Shown here piece after piece: positions 12,815 through 25,130 of a stretch of DNA of 64,000 nucleotides. The position numbers were made by a program, and so were the translations under genes. Source of the DNA: Rhizomys pruinosus (lineage: Eukaryota > Chordata > Mammalia > Rodentia > Spalacidae). The notes beneath the pieces were generated by a model. The model was not told the DNA's origin. It saw nothing but the letters and a program-made list of their open reading frames with translations, and searched no databases. Position 1 is the stretch's first letter; each line of letters opens with the position of its first letter. The DNA lies in the NCBI GenBank assembly GCA_009823505.1, contig VZQC01010550.1, positions 2,350,560 through 2,414,559 of the forward strand, given 5' to 3'.

Positions 12815-13330
12815 TTTTTTTTTTTTGGTCTTTTTGAGACAGTGTCTCCCTGTAGCCCCAGCTGTCCTAGAACTCACTCTGTAGACGAGGCTGGCCTTGA
12901 ACTCACAAAGATCTACCTGCCTCTGCCTCCTGAGTGCTAGGATTAAAGGTGTGCGCCACCATGCCTGGCCTAAAGTTTTTTTTATATGAGTATTTTGCCT
13001 GCATGTGTGTAAGTGCACCCATGTCGTACAATGCCTGTGGATGCTAGAAGAGGGCATTGGATCCCCTGGAACTAGAGTTACAGATGGTTGTTAGCTGCCA
13101 TGTGGGTGTTGGCAACTGAACCCAGGTCCTCTTAACCACTGGGCTATCTTTCCAGCACCTGATTTTTTTTGGGGGGGGGGGCTTTTTGAGACTGGCTCTC
13201 CCTTTAGTTCCAGCTGGCCTAGAACTCGCTCTGTAGACCAGGCTGGCCTTGAACTCACAGAGATCTGCTTGTCTCTGCCTCCTGAGTGCACCACTATGCC
13301 CTGCACCATTTTGTATTTTGAGACAGGGTC
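12815..13330 (-). repeat. B1, B2-like and B1 SINEs
   Basis: Reverse B1 at 12815-12970, reverse older B2-like at 12975-13160 and reverse B1 at 13178-13305, followed by a fragment of another. Confidence 0.75.
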
Positions 13331-13413
13331 TCTCTGAGTTACTATGGCTGGCCTCAAAGTTACTCACTATAGCCCAGGCAGGCCTTGAACTTTGAGACCT
13401 TCCTGTCTCAGAC

Positions 13414-13753
13414 TCTCAGTATCTGGGACTGGCCTGGCATTGAGTATCTGGGACTGAGCCTGGCATTGAGTATCTGGAACTGAGACTGGCATTGAGTATC
13501 GTGGACTGGGCTGGCATTGAGTATCTGAGACTGAACCTGGCATTGAGTATCTGAGACTGAGCCTGGTATTGAGTATCTGGGAATGGCCTGGCCTGGCATT
13601 GAGTATCTGGGACTGGGCTGGCATTGAGTATCTGGGACTGGCCTGGCCTGGCCTGGCATTGAGTATCTGGGACTGGCCTAGCATTGAGTATCTGGGACTG
13701 GCCTGGCATTGAATATCTGGGACTGAGCCTGGCATTGAGTATCTGGACTGAGG
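13414..13753. repeat. Minisatellite, about 13 units of 24-37 bp
   Basis: The core ATTGAGTATCTGGGACTG recurs about 13 times, with variable GCCTGG linkers of different length between cores. All three reverse frames stay partly open through it, which gives repetitive peptides with no meaning. It ends about 125 bp upstream of the terminal exon at 13878. Confidence 0.9.
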
Positions 13754-13877
13754 TATTGCAGTCTCAGTGTTTTCCCACATGGCTTCCTCCTTTGCTGTGA
13801 CACTTAGGAAAGCCTTTAAGATTATAGGATTTTTTTCTATCATGTACTGATTTTCTTTTTATCTGTTTCCATAATAG

Positions 13878-13970
13878 GCACGTTTACAGGCGCACATGGG
13901 TGAAAAGTATACAACTTACGGTGTAAAAGCTCGCCAGCTGAAATTTTTTGAAGAAAATGTGAATTTTTAA
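13878..13970 (+). CDS. Nek4: Terminal coding exon, probable NEK4
   Basis: A polypyrimidine-rich acceptor (…CCATAATAG) is followed by a 31-codon open frame ending in TAA. It encodes ARLQAHMGEKYTTYGVKARQ and ends LKFFEENVNF. The composition looks like a real charged helical C-terminus. No donor follows, so this is a last exon with its 3' UTR downstream. Orientation (+, converging on SPCS1) and position agree with NEK4, a NIMA-related kinase, in the conserved gene order. I name it by synteny, not because I recognise the peptide with certainty. The upstream exons are not in the window, because the segment to its left is the duplicated copy A. Confidence 0.5.
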   Translation, partial: ARLQAHMGEKYTTYGVKARQLKFFEENVNF

Positions 13971-15480
13971 GAATTTGTTCTATCCTGCTGCCAGAACAAA
14001 AGACCTATTTTCAAAGGAGTTTCACTTAAAAAAAAAAGTTTCAGTTGTTTAGGGGCCACTCACCATCCTTTAATATTTCTGTAGGGTTTGGACAGAGTAA
14101 TATGAAACAAGTTCACACAAACAAAAAAAACCCCCAAAAAAACAACAACAAAAAAAACCCTCTGAAGATCATATTCTTTCAAAAGGAAAAAATGTTACAT
14201 TTGTCCAGCTACTGTTTACTGAGCCTTAAACCAACTTTTTATCTAGAAGTTTATTTTTGTAAGGTATTAACTAGCCTGAAGACACAGGGCCATAAAAACA
14301 TTGGATTTTTTTTTTTGACAGGGTCACCGTAGTCCCAGCCTGTCTGAAGGTCACTCTGTGGACCAGGCAGGCCTGAGATCCCCCTGCCTGTCTCCAGAGG
14401 CCTGGGATTAAAGGTACACACCACCACACCCAGCATGGACTGGTTTTTATTTTGTCTATAGTGATAAAAGCCACAAGTGAAATGAACACATTTCTAGTGA
14501 GAATACCTGATTGTTACAAACCTTAAGAGAGTAGCTGATATGTTCTCTAAAGTTAATTCACTATTCTGGGAATAGATTTAAAGAATATGAAGTTCTATGT
14601 AGTATTCGAATAACTGTTTTCTTATGTATCAATGGACTTAAAAAAACTTGAATACAAACTTTATTTAGGGTATACAAGTTAATCTAAAGCTTGTAACTTC
14701 GTGAATCATTATGACTCTACATAGTTTTATTGGATTTATTTTTTTCAATCAGCAAAAACATCTGAACATAAATTTCTCTTCCAAGTAAACAATTTGTAAG
14801 GAAAGTTCAAGTCCTCTTTTAGCTCTGTTTCATGTTGAAGTTTATTTTCATGTACAAGAAGATAATGGTTGACTTTCCATGTGTGGGGGTACACACCTGT
14901 AATCTAGCACTTGGGAGACAGAGGGCAGTTTGGTCATGAGCTCAAGGCTAGCCTAAACTAAAGTTGAGTTCAAGGCCAGCTTAGACTACAAAGTTGAGAC
15001 CCTGCCTCAAAAAATAAAAGGCTATTGTGTATCATGTATTTTATTAGTTGCTTAATATGAAGTAATTCTCATCTAGAAAAATGTTTATAAATAAAATAGA
15101 AGCCTTAATCAGTAAATTTTCAATTTTATATTTATTTAAGGACTCTAAAAATGAGTAATTCTTGAGATTTGTTTCTAGGAAAAAATTTCATTTTGAGAGT
15201 TACACATACACTAATGTTTTAATGAAATAGCCTCTTTGAGTTACACGTGTAGTTTTCAGCCCTCTCAGCCCTCTCAGTATTACTCTGAAGGGTTTACTAG
15301 AACAACTTGTTGACCCAGTGCCCAGTTGGGGATAAATCTTTGGCAGTCCTAAGCTGTTCTCCTTTTCCTGCATGTTCTGGAATCCCCCATCATTCATTTT
15401 TCTAATTTACTGATATACTGCAACGCAAATTATTTTCTTAGCATTCAAAGACTGTATGTTTTCATATTCCCATATTGTTT
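13971..15480 (+). other. Probable 3' UTR/3' flank of the terminal exon
   Basis: No coding exon seen. It contains an old reverse B1 (about 14318-14436), an old forward B1-like element (14880-15018) and AATAAA-type signals near 15015 and 15090, which are candidate polyadenylation signals. Confidence 0.4.
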
Positions 15481-15499
15481 ATTTAAACATTCCATTTCC

Positions 15500-15700
15500 C
15501 GGGGTCTGAAAAGATTGCTCAGCGGTTAAGAGCACCAACTGCTCTTGGAGAGGACCCGGGTTCGATTCCCAGCGGCCACATGGTGGCTAAGACCCATCTT
15601 TAAGCCAGGCGTGGTGACTCAGGCCTTTAATCCTAGCACTCAAGGAGGCAGAGGCAGGCGGATCTCTGTGAGTTCAAGGCCAGCCTGGTCTACAGAAAAA
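15500..15700 (+). repeat. Truncated B2-like head joined to a B1
   Basis: A tRNA-derived head (TTGCTCAGCGGTTAAGAGC) to about 15600 is followed by a forward B1 to about 15695. The duplicated segment copy B begins shortly afterwards. Confidence 0.7.
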
Positions 15701-15721
15701 AAAAATCCGTTTCTACCTTTT

Positions 15722-16002
15722 TTTTTTTTTTAATTATTATTTTTTTGGTCTTTTCAAGACAGGGTCTCCCTGTAGCCCCAGCTGTCCTGGAATTTGCTCT
15801 GTAGACCAGGCTGGCCTTGAACTCACAAAGATCCGCCTGCCTCTGCCTCCCAAGTGCCACCTTAATTTTTATTTTTGAGACAGGGTCTCTCTGTGACCCC
15901 AGCTGGGCATGTAGACCATGGCTGTCCTTGAACTCACAGAGATCCACCTGCCTCTGCCTCCCAAATGCTGGGACTAAAGGCATGTGCCACTACGCCCAGC
16001 TA
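15722..16002 (-). repeat. Two B1 SINEs (copy B)
   Basis: Reverse B1 at about 15725-15863 and a second at 15866-16002. Confidence 0.85.
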
Positions 16003-16739
16003 ATTTTTCTGTTTCTTAATCAGTCTTAGCCAAGTTCTATATCCTTATCCAAGCTACACTGCAGTATTACTGAGTCTGACCTGTACCATCTCTACTTCTT
16101 GGAGTTTGTTTCCACTATTATTACATGATCCATTATTAAAATGGCCTTACAGGTATTCAATAAAAGGTGAATTCTGTTATATAAAAAAATCACTTGTCTA
16201 GTAAATATTACTCAATGTTTCTATATAAGATTTGAGCAGTAGAATTTAGTGATGACAGAATGTTAGGATTATCCACAATGGTATCTATACTAGTCATATA
16301 TAACTAGTTGATAAAAGAACAAAACTATTAATTTCAATGAGCAAATCAAGTTTCTGTTCCATAGAGCTAATGTTCTGTTGGGACAGTAAGTATACAGTGT
16401 GGAATCTATTAAAAGCCATGAAACCCAGCAAGTTGATATGGTTTCTAACTTCATTTCAATACAGCCAAAGGAAAGCCCATTTATACTAACATCTCAGTGA
16501 AGAGATCAATGAAAGATGGAAAACTGTATCTGAACAAAGCTCTTCCAGGAACAGGCAGGGAATAAGTGCAAGTCTTTATTTCCTATCTACTTTATCCATC
16601 AAATGCTAAAAGGTCCAACACTGGTCTACCAAGACTAAGATTTTGCCATATTCTTGTGTATTCATCTACTTTATCCAGTTCACAACTTAACCATAATGGT
16701 TGACAGAAGAATAACATCATCTGGGAAGCTAGGAATGCC

Positions 16740-17460
16740 TTTTTTTTTTCTTTTTTTTTGGAGGGGGGTCTTTTTGAGACAGGGTCTCCCTATAGCCCCA
16801 GCTGTCCTGGAACTCACTATGTAGACCAGGCTGGCCTTGAACTCACAGAGATCTGCCTGCCTCTGCCTCCTGAGTGCTGGGATTAAAGGCATGCATCACC
16901 ACGCCAAGTTTCATTAAATGATTTTTGATGTTAGTAATCTTTTTCACTGTTTACCCTCCTTTCTATTTTATCTGCCCAGTGTATTCTGTTTTCATCCTTA
17001 GAGTTTCATTTTGAGACCATGAGGTCTACCCGGAACCTTCTAAGTTTTTAATCACACATTTAATGATAAGCTCCATTTTCTGTTTTTTAATATTTTATGT
17101 GTATTAGTGTATTGCTTGCATTTAGGTGAGTGCACCAGCGTTGTGCTATCCCTTGGAGGTCAGAGGGCATTAGATTTCCCTGGAACTGGAGTTAGGAATG
17201 GTTCTTAGCCATGTGGGTGCTGGGAATCGAACCTGGGTCCTCTGCAAGAGCAGTCAGTGCTCTTAACTGCTGAGCCATCTCTTTTTTTTTTTTGCTTTCT
17301 TATTTATGTTTTTCTTTTTGAGACAGGGTCTCCCTTTAGTCCCAGCTAGCCTGGAACTTGCTATGTAGACCAAGCTGGCCTTGAATTCATAGAGATCCAC
17401 CTGCCTCTGCCTCCTAAGTACTGGGATTAAAGGTATGCACCACCACACTGGGTGCCAACA
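16740..17460 (-). repeat. B1, B2-like, B1 SINEs (copy B)
   Basis: Reverse B1 at 16740-16905, B2-like at about 17085-17281, B1 at 17282-17455. A unique stretch (16906-17085) separates the first two. Confidence 0.8.
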
Positions 17461-17624
17461 TTTTGTTAAACTCATGTATGGAAATCCCATATGCCAATAA
17501 GAAGCAATTGAAGGAGTACATGGAAACCCTTCCATTTACAGTAGTCTCCAAAAAAAAATTTTTTTTTCAGAGTAAACCTAACCAAAGACATTATTAAATA
17601 TCTCTATAATGAAAATTTTAAATC

Positions 17625-18112
17625 TTTGAAGGAGGTGAGGAAGACACCAGAAGATGGAAGGATCTCCCATGCTCATGGATCAGAAGAATCAGTATAGTAA
17701 AAATGACCACCCTACCCAAATTAATATAAAGATTTAATGCAATCCCAATCAAAATCCCCATGACTTTTTTCACAGAATTAGAAAAGAAATCCAAAAATTC
17801 ATATGGTAAAAGACCCCATATAGCCAAAGCAACCCTGAGCAAAAAGAGTAATGCAAGGGGAATTACTATACCAGATATCAATCTCTACTATAGAGCTATA
17901 GTTATAAAAACAGCATGATACTGATATAAAAATAGATCATGGATCAATGGAATAAAATTGAAGACCCAAACTTGAGTACATACAATTTTAGCCACCTGAT
18001 ACTTGACAAAGGAGCCAAAAACTCTCAATAGAGGAGACAGCATCTTCAGCAAATGGTGCTGGCAAAACTGGATCACAAACCCCTACCATTCACCTTATAC
18101 AAGTCAATTCTA
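17625..18112 (+). mobile_element. L1 ORF2 3' fragment (copy B)
   Basis: Recognisable LINE-1 ORF2 coding text near the C-terminal end, with many stops and indels, truncated at both ends. Confidence 0.8.
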
Positions 18113-18149
18113 AAAGTTTTTTTTTTCTTTTAAATAAGCTGTCAGGAAG

Positions 18150-18695
18150 GCAGCTTTTTTTATTAATTTTATTTATTTCTGTATGTGTATGAATGTACTG
18201 TCTGCATGCAAGTCTGTGCACCCGTGTCGTGCAATGCCGCGGAGGTCAGAAGAGGGTGTCAGATTCCCCTGGAACTGGAGTTAAAGACTGTCATCAGCCG
18301 CCATGTGGGTGCTGGGATCGAACCCAGGTCCTCTGCAAGAGCAGTCGGTGCTCTTAACCGCTAAGCCATATCTCCAGCCCCTTTTTTTGGTCTTTTTGAG
18401 ACAGGGTCTCCCTGTAGCTCCAGCAGCTGTCCTGGAACTTACTCTGTAGACCAGGCTGGCCTGGAACTCACAAAGATCCGCCTGCCTCTGCCTCCCAAGT
18501 GCTAGGATTAAAGGCATGCAACACCACGTCCAGCTTCCAGCCCCTTTTTCTGGTCTTTTTGAGACAGGGTCTCCCTGTAGCCCCAGCTGGCCTGGAACTT
18601 GCTATGTAGACCAGGCTGGCCTTGAACTCATTATTTTTTCCTTTCCCTGCCTCCCAAGTGCTAGGATTAAAGGCGTGCGCCACCACGCCCGGCAA
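18150..18695 (-). repeat. B2-B1-B1 composite (copy B)
   Basis: Reverse B2 (18150-18380), B1 (18380-18535) and B1 (18543-18695). Its private variants (CAGCAGCTGTCCTGG, GCATGCAACACCACGTC, GCCATATCTCCAGCC) are the same as in the composite at 22430-22955, so the two are copies of each other. Confidence 0.8.
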
Positions 18696-19430
18696 ACTAG
18701 GGAGACTTTCTAAATCAGACAGCAGTTGGCAGGAACTAAGGCCAACAATCAACAAATGGGACCTCACTAAATTTAAAAAGCTTCTGTACAGCTGGGCGTG
18801 GTGGCGCACGCCTTTAATCCTACCACTTGGGAGGCAGAGGCAGGCGGATCTTTGTGAGTTCAAGGCCAGCCTGGTCTACAGAGTGAGTTCCAGGACAGCT
18901 GGGGCTACAGAGAGACCCTGTCTCAAAAAGACAAAAAAAAAAAAAAAAAAGCTTCTGTACAGCAAAAGAAACAAGGAAGAGAAAGCCCACAGATTGAGAG
19001 GAAATATTCACCAGTGACACATCTGACAGAGGTTTAACATCCAGAGTATATAAATTATTCAAAAAACAAATGACCAAGAAAACAAATGACCCAATTAAAA
19101 GATGGGCGAAAGATCTAAACAGAGACTTCTCATAAAGATGGCCAAGAAACATCTCAAGTGTTCAACATTGTTAGTAATAAAGGCAAAGCAACTTAAAACT
19201 ACTTTAATATTTCATCTTATACCAGTAAGACTGGCTATGTTAAAAAAGAAAAAAACATGATACCAAATGTTAGGGTGTGGAGAAAGGGGACTCCTCATTC
19301 ACTGCTGGTGGGAATGTAAACTCATGCAATCCCTATGGAAAGCAGTGTGGAGAATTTTTAAGCTGTTATGCTAAGTGAGGTAACACAGTCTCAGAAAAAT
19401 AAACGACATATGTTACCCCTCATTTGTGGT
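18696..19430 (+). mobile_element. L1 3' end with nested B1 (copy B)
   Basis: L1 ORF2 C-terminal text resumes after the B1 cluster. A forward B1 (18790-18950) splits it and is flanked by the 10-bp target duplication GCTTCTGTAC. The element ends with a 3' UTR-like stretch containing CCTCATTTGTGGTTCCTA. Confidence 0.8.
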
Positions 19431-19544
19431 TCCTAACAGCAAACCCATTTAAGTCAAAGTGGGTAAATGGTCAGTAAAATAGTATCACATGGACTGATAC
19501 TGCTGTAGATAATAGCTTTAGGTATATGGCTCTATTTTCCTCAG

Positions 19545-20775
19545 TTCTAAGATTTATGAGAAAGAACAATTGCCACGCTGTCCCCAGTGGAGTCTGCGTG
19601 ACTCGCTCACCAGATGGAGGCGCAGGCTTCAAGGAAGTTAGCCTCCTGGGGTGGAGTGTGCTCCTAGCCCTTTTTTTAGGTCCTGGTTGTACTTTGCTGA
19701 TTATTATCACGTGCTCTGGTATCACAGTCCTGGGACATGGTCTCTCTAAGTCCTTTGCAGTTCCAGGAAATCCGAGTCGTAAATTGGACATGGATGAGTT
19801 TCCAGGGAAGTTGCCTCCCACAAACTTTCCGCCTGTCCTTCAAGCTTTGATTAAAGTAACAAAAAAATCCTACAAAAATATAAACCCATGGGACCAACTA
19901 CAGCAGCAACAAAAGTTATTTGAAACTTATAATCCAAATAAAGTTAAGGAGTTTCTTAAATTAGCTAATAAAATGGTCCAGCTTTCATTATAGGAAATAG
20001 ACTTTAGATGCCCCTTAAATTACAGGGAACTAACTAAAATTGACACCATCTATTTCTAGGCAGACTGGTTAGGATGGTATTAGGACCACGATATATGGCA
20101 GAAAGGAAATAGTTAACCGTTCAGGAGCAACTCTCTAGTTAAAGCAGGTCTGGTTCCCATGAATACCTTAACCACAATACAGTCCAACCCTGAATTATTA
20201 GCTCCCAGAGCTACCTGAGGTCAAGGTGAACTTTCCCAGCCCTGTAGGAATGCTTCTCATCCCCTAAAGAGCCCATTATTCTCCAAGGGATTCCGTGCTA
20301 TTAAACACAATCATTGTTTCAAACAAAGGAAAAAATGTTAAAACCGGGTTAAAAAAACTAATCAAAAAGAAAAAATTCTTATAAGTTAAAAAGAAACCAT
20401 ACTCATATCTAAAGATTATCACAAGACAAAATACTAGCCAAGAAAGTACGTTACAAAACTTGGTAACCACGGTCTCGCATCAGGGGCATAAAAACAACAT
20501 AAATCTTTGATTTCCTATGAATAGTTCTGTTGCTTTCAAAATGATCTCAAAAGTTCTGTATAATCTTGCTAATCATATGAATAAACAGTGTGATCCTCTT
20601 GCCAACTTTTTCTGTATAAAAACTAATACTTATGAAAAAGTAAAGTGCACTCAGACTCAAGCCTTTTGGTGTCTGTGTGTCATTTCTCGCCCAATCCCTG
20701 CCCACCTACTCTTCTCCCTGTTCCGGTCGTTGGACTGATTGCTCCGGGCTCCGCTGGTCAGTCGCAAACAATTTT
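19545..20775 (+). mobile_element. Endogenous retrovirus remnant with LTR-like 3' end (copy B)
   Basis: An interrupted reading frame of about 150 codons (19526-19993) has a hydrophobic segment and a Lys/Gln-rich tail. I cannot assign it to a retroviral gene with confidence. From about 20000 the sequence has LTR character: an AATAAA signal near 20581, a CAGACTCAAGCC-type R/U5 start, and an end at …CGCAAACA before the B1 at 20775. No intact gag, pol or env is present. The assignment to an ERVK-like family is tentative. Confidence 0.5.
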
Positions 20776-20997
20776 TTTTTTTTTTTTGGTCTTTTTGAGA
20801 CAGGGTCTCCCTGTAGCCCCAGCTGTCCTGGAACTCACTGTGTAGACCAGCCTGGCCTTGAACTCCACAAAGAGATTCACCTGCCTCTGTCTCCTGAAGT
20901 GCTAGATTAAAGCGTGTGCCACCATCCCAGCCAGAAAGAAGAAAAAAAGAACAATTTTCAAAACTACATTAAAATATATACCAAAAAAAAAAAAAAA

Positions 20998-21034
<37 letters not shown>

Positions 21035-21412
21035 ACTTTAATCCTAGCACTTGGGAGGCAGAGGCAGGCGGATCTTTGTGGATTCAAGGCCAGCCTGGTC
21101 TACAGGGTGTGTTCCAGGACAGCTGGGGCTACAGGGAGACCCTGTCTCGAAAAGACAAAAAAATAAAAAAAAAAAATAAAAATATAGAAAAAAAAAAAAT
21201 TTATTATATATTATATATACTATATATATATATATTATATATATATTTTTATTTTTTTTTTTTTTGGTTTTTCGAGACAGGGTCTCTCTGTAGCCCCGGC
21301 TCTCCTGGAACTCGCTCTGTAAGACCAGGCTGGCCTTGAACTCACAAAGATCCCTGCCTCTGCCTCCAAGTGCTAGGATTAAAGGCGTGCGCCACCACGC
21401 CCAGCCTAAGTT
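20775..21412. repeat. B1(-), TA repeat, B1(+), TA repeat, B1(-)
   Basis: Reverse B1 at 20775-20935, (TA)n at 21000-21031, forward B1 at 21033-21195, TA-rich tract 21198-21248, reverse B1 at 21250-21410. Confidence 0.85.
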
Positions 21413-22020
21413 ATATTTTTTTTACCTGTATACAAGCTTAGGTTTAAACTGTGAATGTCTAAATATGTTTTGGCAATTAACCTATAGTTTCATTTTAGAC
21501 TTTGTAAATTTTCTATATGTATGGAGTGTTAAAAGAAAAAAAAAGCTAAGAGTAGAATCATGACTATCAAAGGCTGGGATGGATGCTCCCAAAGCACACA
21601 GTTGGTGTTACTTAAGAGTACTGGAGTGCAAGACGGCAAGTAGTAGAAAACACACTGTTTTATAAGCTTTGTTCAAAGCATAAAGTACAAGCTCTTAGCT
21701 GTGAATTTGATGCTAATGAAATAACAATGTACTGAATAAGGATACAGTGTTCTTACAACAAAGGATACATAAAAGCAAGGCTCTATGGGGATGGCTTTAT
21801 ACAGTAGAAACAGGAAATGAGAAATTATTGATAAAAGCTACAAAATTTTAGGTACACAAAATGAGTATCAACCCTGAGAATCTAATGTACAACATAGTAG
21901 CTATAATAAATAATTTTGTAGTGTATGTTTGAATTGCCTAAGAGGATTGATTTTAAAGTTATATAGTGTCTGATTGATTGATGGAGATTTTGTGACCCGA
22001 CCTCAGAACTTACCTCTGTA
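21413..22020. other. Single-copy sequence, no gene seen
   Basis: AT-rich sequence with no exon-like frame. It matches 5956-6590 with scattered differences on both sides, so both versions contain errors. Confidence 0.55.
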
Positions 22021-22021
22021 T

Positions 22022-23492
22022 TCTTTTTTTTTTTTTTTTTTTTTTTGGTCTTTTCGAGGACAGCGGTCTCCCTGTAGCCCCAGCTGTCTGAACTCACTCT
22101 GTAGACCAGGCTGTCCTTTGAACTCACAAAAAGAATCCGCCGCCTTTGCCTCGCAAGTGCTAGGATTAAAGGCGGTGCGCCACCACGCCCGGCTACCTCT
22201 GTATTCTTTAAGGAACAATAGTCCAATATTGATAATGTAATGTTTAAGGAAACTTTAGAAATCTCAATTAGCTTAAATGACAACTCTGTGCATATAGTTT
22301 TAATATTATTTGATTTGGAAGAAATATATTCAATAAAACCTGTTTTAATTAAAAAACAAGAAAAAAACTTCCCTGGGTTTTGTATTAAGGTCTTCAGTAA
22401 CATGTTTTTTTTTTTTCTTTTTTTACTTTTTAAAAATTTTTATTTATTCTTGTATGTGTATGAATACTGTCTGCATGCAGGTTGGTGCACCGTGTCGTGC
22501 AATGCCTCGGAGGTCAGAAGAGGGTGTCAGATTCCCCTGGAACTGGAGTTAAAAGCTGTCATCAGCCGCCATGTGGGTGCTGGGATCGAACCCAGGTCCT
22601 CTGCAAGAGCAGTCGGTGCTCTTAACCGCTAGCCATATCTCCAGCCCTTTTTTTGGTCTTTTTGAGACAGGGTCTCCCTGTAGCTCCAGCAGCTGTCCTG
22701 GAACTTACTCTGTAGACCAGGCGGCTCGGAACTCACACAAAGATCGCCTGCCTCTGCCTCCAAGTGCTAGGATTAAGGCATGCAACACCACGTCAGCTCT
22801 CCAGCCCTTTTTGTTCTTTTTTGAGAACAGGGGTCTCCCTGTAGCCCCAGCTGGCCTGGAACTTGCTATGTAGACCAGGCTTGGCCTTGAACTCAAAGAT
22901 TATCCATCTCCCTGCCTCCCAAGTGCTAGGTCAAGGTGTGCCACCACCATGCAAGCCACTAACATTTACTTTAACTATCTATGGAAGAGCATATCTTTTT
23001 TTCTTCCTTTTTTTTGGTCATTTTCGAGGCAGGGTCTCCTTCTTGTCCAGCTGTCCTGGAGCTCACTCTGTTAACCAGGCTGGCCTTGAACTCAAGAGAT
23101 CCCCTGCTCTGCCTCCAGGCTCTGGATTAAATGGGCATCGCACCACACCTCACGGATTACTTTTTTTTTTTTTTGGTCTTTTCGAGACCGGGTCTCCCTG
23201 TAGCCTCCAGCTGGCCTGGAACTCACTCTGTAGACCAGGCTGGCCTTGAACTCACAAAGATCCGCCTGCCTCTGCCTCCCAAGTGCTAGGATTAAAGGCA
23301 CACGCCACCACACCCGGCTAAATAGGATTACTTTTTTTTTTTTTTTTGGTTTTTTTGAGACAGGGTCTCCCTGTAGCTCCAGCTGGCCTGGAACTCACTC
23401 TGTAGACCAGACTGGCCTTGAACTCACAAAGATCCGCCTGCCTCTGCCTCCCGAGTGCTAGGATTAAAGGTGTGCGCCACCACACCCGGCTT
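22022..23492 (-). repeat. B1, B2-B1-B1 composite and three B1 SINEs
   Basis: Reverse B1 22022-22195; B2 22430-22648; B1 22648-22800; B1 22805-22955; B1 23010-23155 (noisy); B1 23160-23318; B1 23330-23492. Confidence 0.8.
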
Positions 23493-23649
23493 CAATAGGA
23501 TTACTTTTAATAACCCTCCTAACATAAAACCGTTAAGGACATTTTTCTCTTTAGTCCTTAGGAAATATTAAAAGGAATTTATAGTTTTGTGAATTTTTGC
23601 TTTGGTCCACATCAAGTAACCATAGATTAAATGCTTTCTATTTACCAAC

Positions 23650-24565
23650 AGCTCTTATATATTTGTGTATGAGTGTATTGGCTGTATATATGTAAGTGCA
23701 CCTGTGTTGTGCAATACTTGAGGTCAGAAGAGGGTGTCAGAATCCCTGAAACTGGAACTACTGTAGATAGTTGCTGGCTGCCATGTGAGTGCTAGGATTT
23801 GAAACTGGGTCTTCTGCAAAAACAACCAGTGCTCTTAACCTCTGAGCCATCTCACCAGCCCCCTACTTGCTGTTAAAAAAAAAAAAAAAGAACCTATTAG
23901 CACTTGGGAGACAGAGGCAGGCGGATCTTTGCGAGTTCAAGGCCAGCCTGGTCTACAGAGCGAATTCCAGGACAGCTGGGGCTACAGGGAGACCCTGTCT
24001 CAAAAAAGACCAAAAAAAAAAAAAAGAACCTAACAGGAGCCTGCTGAGATAGTTCTGCAGGTCAAGGGTATTTGCCATCAAGCCAGATGAATGAATTCAA
24101 TCCTCAAAACCCACATGTAGAGATAGGACTCTCAAAGTTCTCTACATGTGCGCCCCCTCCAAATAATAAATTAATAAATGTAGAACAAAACAAAAACCAG
24201 AAAAGAAAATGACAAGGGAGTGGTGAGATAGCTCAGTCAGTAAAAACACCTGCTGCCAAGCCAGATGTCTTGAGTTTCATCCCCAGGACCCACTTGGCAG
24301 AAGGAGATAACCAACTCCTGCCCACGTGTGCCATGGTGTGCACACTGCCTTGGCATGTGCACTCACACACCAAAAATATTTTCTTAAAAAAAAGAAAGCC
24401 AGGTGGTGCACCTTTTTAATACCAGCACTCTGGAGGCAGAGGCCTGTAGATCTCTGTGAGTTCAAGGCCAGCCTGGTCAAAATAGTTCCAGGACAGTTTG
24501 AGCTACAGGGAGACCCTGTGTCACCCCCCTACCCCCACCCCCAAAAAGAGAGAAAGACAGGGCAT
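23650..24565. repeat. B2-like(-), B1(+), B4-like(+), B1(+)
   Basis: Reverse B2-like 23650-23860; forward B1 23890-24030; forward tRNA-derived element (GGTGAGATAGCTCAGTCAG) about 24218-24390; forward B1-like 24400-24545. Confidence 0.7.
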
Positions 24566-24769
24566 TAAAAAAAGAATTTGCAGTTAGAATGAAAATTTAT
24601 TGCTTGCTTACATCTTCAGAACCATAAACTTCTTTCCAACTTTGGTTTTGCAGAATAATCAAGAAAAGATGCTTTAGACATAGACTTGCACTATGAATTT
24701 TAAATGAAAACATTTAAAAGTTTAGGGACTCATAATAAGTTATAAAACTTTGACAGTTAAATTATATTA

Positions 24770-25095
24770 CCAGCCAGGTTTGGGAGCATGTGCCTGTATT
24801 CTCAGTACTTTGGGAAGCAAAGAGACAAATTGCAGGTTTGAGGAACCCAAGTCTACACAGAAACTACTGCAGAAAAATATTAAAAAGAAAAAAGCAGCTG
24901 GAGAGATGGCTCAGCAGTTAAGAGCGCAGACTGCCCAGCACCCACATGGCGGCTAAGAACTGTCTTTAACTCCAGTTCCAGGGGAATCCAACGCCCTTTT
25001 CTGACCTCCGCAGCATTGCACGACACGGGTGCACCAACCTACATGCAGACAGTACACTCATACACACAAAAATAAACAAAAATTAAAAAAAAGAA
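24770..25095 (+). repeat. B1-like fragment and B2 SINE
   Basis: Old B1-like piece at 24775-24890, then forward B2 (GCAGCTGGAGAGATGGCTCAG head) to 25095. It ends about 30 bp from the SPCS1 polyadenylation signal. Confidence 0.75.
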
Positions 25096-25124
25096 AAAAG
25101 CATTGTACTTCCAGTTATGAGGTC

Positions 25125-25130
25125 TTTATT
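25125..25130 (-). promoter_or_regulatory. Spcs1: SPCS1 polyadenylation signal
   Basis: AATAAA on the minus strand, 244 bases past the SPCS1 stop codon, followed by a few tens of bases of plausible 3' end. Confidence 0.7.

Noticed and set aside
13414..13753. CRISPR-like array
   Set aside because: Repeats and linkers are related sequence of variable length, without unique spacers, in a vertebrate genome.
13367..13843. 158-aa repetitive reading frame on the minus strand
   Set aside because: It is translation of the minisatellite; similar peptides arise in the other frames with no start context or splice sites.
19526..19993. A functional host gene of 155 aa
   Set aside because: No splice context, next to LTR-like sequence, broken in the other copy; better read as a retroviral remnant of unknown part.
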